From the NCBI GenBank assembly GCA_003663525.1, contig QMUF01000082.1:1-6892 (forward strand): a stretch of 6,892 bases of DNA, read 5' to 3'. The notes beneath the pieces are model-generated. The model was not told the origin of the DNA and ran no database searches. It worked only from the letters and a program-made list of their open reading frames with translations. How positions within the stretch are numbered: position 1 is the first letter of the stretch; the number at the start of each line of letters is the position of its first letter. Below, piece by piece: positions 4,708 to 6,892 of the stretch. This stretch comes from Thermococci archaeon (GTDB lineage Archaea; Methanobacteriota_B; Thermococci; Thermococcales; Thermococcaceae). Made by a program: the position numbers and the translations under genes.

Positions 4708-6474
4708 ATGTCGAAGAGAAAGATGCTCTTTGCAGTTCTTGTACTCCTTATTCTTTTCGTTGGTTGGATAGCATGGGATACTTCTCCAGCTATGGAAAAA
4801 CATAATATTCCTAAAGCAGAGAATTTAGAACTTCGTATTTTGTATCCAGAAAAACCAAGTGCAAAGGTGTCATATGGACCAGTTATAACAGAAGTTTTTA
4901 GGGATCTTTCCGCTAATTATACCTATCACCCCTATACTGTTGTTGGAAATCTGAGTGCTTTAATTACACCTGACCTTGTTAAGATTAAGTGGAGTTTTTT
5001 GATTATGAACAGAAGCCAGGAAAATACAACGATTTACATTTTATCCCCAAACTTTGGCAACTTGAGCTTGGTAATTAAAGACCAACCAGTTAACTTATCA
5101 AAGCTGTCTCACTACTCGTTACCTTACTATGAAGCGAAGATACTGTTTCTGAACGTGAGTTATCCAAAAGACAAACCGATACAGGGAGTAATAGAATACG
5201 AAACAAGAACAAATCTCCTGCTTGCTTACTTGCTCCCACTTTCCAGGCAATTTTTGGGAGGTTTTTATTTCCCACAAAACTATCCTCACGTGATATACTT
5301 TTCGCAAAACTTTGTTTTTCCAATATCTCCCGTGGGAATTCTTGGACTCTATTCTAATGGAACTCTCCTTGTTACCTTCCATTCAAAATACGAGGTAAGG
5401 TCTGAATACCCCTTGAAAGTGGAGTATGTGAATGATAAGACAACTTTAAGGCTTGATATCTCCAAACTGAGGGGCTCTGTTTATATCTACGAAAGAGGCT
5501 TTTTCCAAGAAGCTGAATTCACTATGAATAACACCAAAGTAAAAGTTTATGCTCCAAAGAATACGATGTTAGGCTTTAGGGAACTATCAAATGTCACCAT
5601 GGAAATGATAAAGAGTTACACAGAACTCCTAAAAATCGTCCCGTACTCTGAAATCAACGTAATTTTTTATCCAGATTTACCTTATGGAAATGGGGAGGAA
5701 TTTGAGGATTTTGAAGAGAGAGGAGTTGCAATAGTTGGTATTCAAGGTAGTGTCGGGGTAGCGGACTTTCTATCAACACTTGGACATGAGGTTGCCCATG
5801 TATGGTTTGGAAGCTATACTCATCTTGGAAGGATAGAAGAAAGTCTCGCCACCTATATGGCCATCAGTTTGGAAGATTCTACCAGGTTAGATTCAATTGA
5901 AGGGGATATACTGACTTATTTTCCCATCTATGGAAAGCCGTTGGCTAAATCATATGAGGAGGGTATATCTAATCCAGATGTGAGGAATAGTGTTAGATAC
6001 TATGGAGGTGCTTTCATCTTCCGTTCTCTGCAGTTTGTTCTTGGAAACGAGACCTTCTTTAATGGTTTAAGAGAACTTTTGAGGGGGTGTCATGGTAAAG
6101 AATGCAATTTAACGGACGTTCAAAACGTTTTCGAGAAAGTTAGTGGGCAGGACTTGGACTGGTTCTTCAAGGAATGGTTTTACACCCCAAAAGTGCCTGA
6201 TTATGAAGTAGGAAACTTAAGTGTAACTCAGAGGGATGATAAATACTTCCTAACTTTTGAAATTGTTGACAAAAACAACTTCACAATGCCCCTCGAAATT
6301 GAGGTAATAACATCAAAAGAAAAACTCGTTAAGAAAGTTTGGATTAAAGAGAAAGCAAAGGTAATCTTTGAACTAAAAGATAAGCCCCTGAAAATAATCC
6401 TGGATCCAAATGAATGGATAGTAAACGAGAACAAAAAATATAATATTGAAGGAATAGAGATAATAGTCGAGTAG
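4708..6474 (+). CDS. Membrane-anchored M1-family zinc metallopeptidase, atypical
   Basis: This 588-residue protein starts with SKRK and one helix (about 6-25), so most of it faces outward. A beta-rich N-terminal half (about 40-290) precedes a gluzincin domain. Zinc ligands are His360 and His364 in HEVAHVWFGS, with Glu361 as base. Glu378 in EESLATY replaces the usual NEGFA Glu. YYGGAFIFRSLQFVLGNETF (431-450) supplies the catalytic Tyr, and SGQDLDWFFKEWFY ends the catalytic helices. A C-terminal beta domain closes with the M1-like LKIILDPNEW (561-570). The HEXXH-to-Glu spacing is 13 rather than the usual 18. Where GxMEN is expected there is an acidic stretch (GNGEEFEDFEERG, 327-339), so classical aminopeptidase specificity is doubtful. 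About 14 sequons and a close Cys461/Cys466 pair fit an extracellular glycoprotein. GGGGGAG (4697-4703) precedes the ATG. It has its own promoter. Likely job: peptide degradation at the cell surface, inferred. Confidence 0.85.
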   Translation: MSKRKMLFAVLVLLILFVGWIAWDTSPAMEKHNIPKAENLELRILYPEKPSAKVSYGPVITEVFRDLSANYTYHPYTVVGNLSALITPDLVKIKWSFLIMNRSQENTTIYILSPNFGNLSLVIKDQPVNLSKLSHYSLPYYEAKILFLNVSYPKDKPIQGVIEYETRTNLLLAYLLPLSRQFLGGFYFPQNYPHVIYFSQNFVFPISPVGILGLYSNGTLLVTFHSKYEVRSEYPLKVEYVNDKTTLRLDISKLRGSVYIYERGFFQEAEFTMNNTKVKVYAPKNTMLGFRELSNVTMEMIKSYTELLKIVPYSEINVIFYPDLPYGNGEEFEDFEERGVAIVGIQGSVGVADFLSTLGHEVAHVWFGSYTHLGRIEESLATYMAISLEDSTRLDSIEGDILTYFPIYGKPLAKSYEEGISNPDVRNSVRYYGGAFIFRSLQFVLGNETFFNGLRELLRGCHGKECNLTDVQNVFEKVSGQDLDWFFKEWFYTPKVPDYEVGNLSVTQRDDKYFLTFEIVDKNNFTMPLEIEVITSKEKLVKKVWIKEKAKVIFELKDKPLKIILDPNEWIVNENKKYNIEGIEIIVE

Positions 6475-6482
6475 TGGATTCT

Positions 6483-6892
6483 TTAATCCCTTCTTAACTT
6501 TCTCCCCTCTTCGAGCTCTCTTCTCAAGGTTCTTGCCTCAAACTCAGCTTTCTTTGCTCTAAACACCTTTGCAATTCTCTCAATAGCTTCGAGCTTCCTT
6601 ATTATGCTGTCGAGCCATGTAAAAACGTCTCCCGGGTAGACCACAAGGGAATACTGTCTTCTGAAGTACTCCGCTATCTGGGTCGGGTGTTTTCCTTGTC
6701 TTCTGAGCTCGATTATAAGCGATGAAACCCTCTCCATGGCGTATTCAGTGCATTCCTCTTCCTCACACATGAAGAAGTCTTGGTAAATTAAAAACAGCTT
6801 ATCCTGCACGTTTGGACTAACCTCTGGCAGAACTTTTTCAAGCTCATCTAAAATCGAAGCAAAGCTTGGGGAAAAGATGTTGCTGCTCAATC
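6483..6892 (-). CDS. C-terminal end of a DEAD/DEAH-box helicase (DUF5814-type), partial
   Basis: The frame is open to the right edge, so the gene enters from beyond the window; the TTG at 6890 is probably an internal Leu. The roughly 135 visible residues resemble the conserved tail of a large archaeal superfamily II helicase. They contain an acidic Cys pair (MCEEEECTEYAMERVSSLI), a helical ELRRQGKHPTQIAEYFRRQY segment, then YPGDVFTWLDSI and RKLEAIERIAKVF. A charged helix rich in Arg and Glu ends the protein (EARTLRRELEEGRKLRRD). I recall the Cys pair, the YPGD-F-WLD motif and the LEAIERIA segment from DUF5814 helicases of methanogens and Thermococcales. No helicase motor motif is in view, so the motor part is inferred. 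The protein should be cytoplasmic and act on RNA or DNA. Its stop is 8 bp from the stop of the convergent metallopeptidase gene. Confidence 0.75.
   Translation of the reverse strand, partial: LSSNIFSPSFASILDELEKVLPEVSPNVQDKLFLIYQDFFMCEEEECTEYAMERVSSLIIELRRQGKHPTQIAEYFRRQYSLVVYPGDVFTWLDSIIRKLEAIERIAKVFRAKKAEFEARTLRRELEEGRKLRRD

Noticed and set aside
5090..5382. Two minus-strand frames within the metallopeptidase gene
   Set aside because: They lie fully inside a well-supported gene and lack recognisable domains or ribosome binding sites.
6483..6890. Stand-alone 135-residue protein starting at TTG 6890
   Set aside because: It matches only the end of a much larger helicase and the frame stays open to the window edge, so it is a truncated view of a long gene.

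Overview
The window looks like a chromosomal segment of a hyperthermophilic euryarchaeon of the order Thermococcales (Thermococcus/Pyrococcus type). The reasons are purine-rich GGAGGT ribosome binding sites 8 nt from ATG starts, short AT-rich promoter elements, poly-T terminators, densely packed genes, secreted proteins rich in Asn-X-Ser/Thr sequons, and archaeal families such as DUF63 and DUF5305 and a DUF5814-type helicase tail. The genus call is an inference; no marker gene is present.

Left part (1-3310, + strand): an operon-like run of four genes devoted to export. It starts with the 3' end of a small secreted beta-rich protein (partial). Next is a 356-residue signal peptidase of the Ser/His type (SipW/Sec11-like), fused to an extra membrane domain and an extracytoplasmic beta domain. 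Then comes a 330-residue secreted glycoprotein whose N-terminus has the G-T-aromatic-x-x-F pattern of SipW-dependent (TasA/camelysin-type) substrates, followed by a DUF1102-like domain and a DUF11-like domain. Last is a bitopic DUF5305 membrane protein with a large outer domain and a small cytoplasmic domain. The first three genes overlap by ATGA and the fourth follows after 26 nt. The simplest reading is a dedicated peptidase that matures its own neighbouring substrates, plus a membrane partner. The substrates may be surface or fibre proteins, but that role is an inference.

Middle (3311-4614): a 30-bp convergent terminator region. Then a lone minus-strand gene for a 124-residue four-helix membrane protein, a 107-bp divergent promoter region, and a DUF63 polytopic membrane protein on the plus strand.

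Right part (4615-6892): a membrane-anchored, heavily sequon-bearing M1-family metallopeptidase. Its zinc motif is unusually compact (HEVAH-x13-E) and it lacks a recognisable GxMEN motif. It runs tail-to-tail, 8 bp apart, into the C-terminal end of a DEAD/DEAH-box helicase on the minus strand that leaves the window. I saw no RNA genes, CRISPR arrays, insertion sequences or long repeats.
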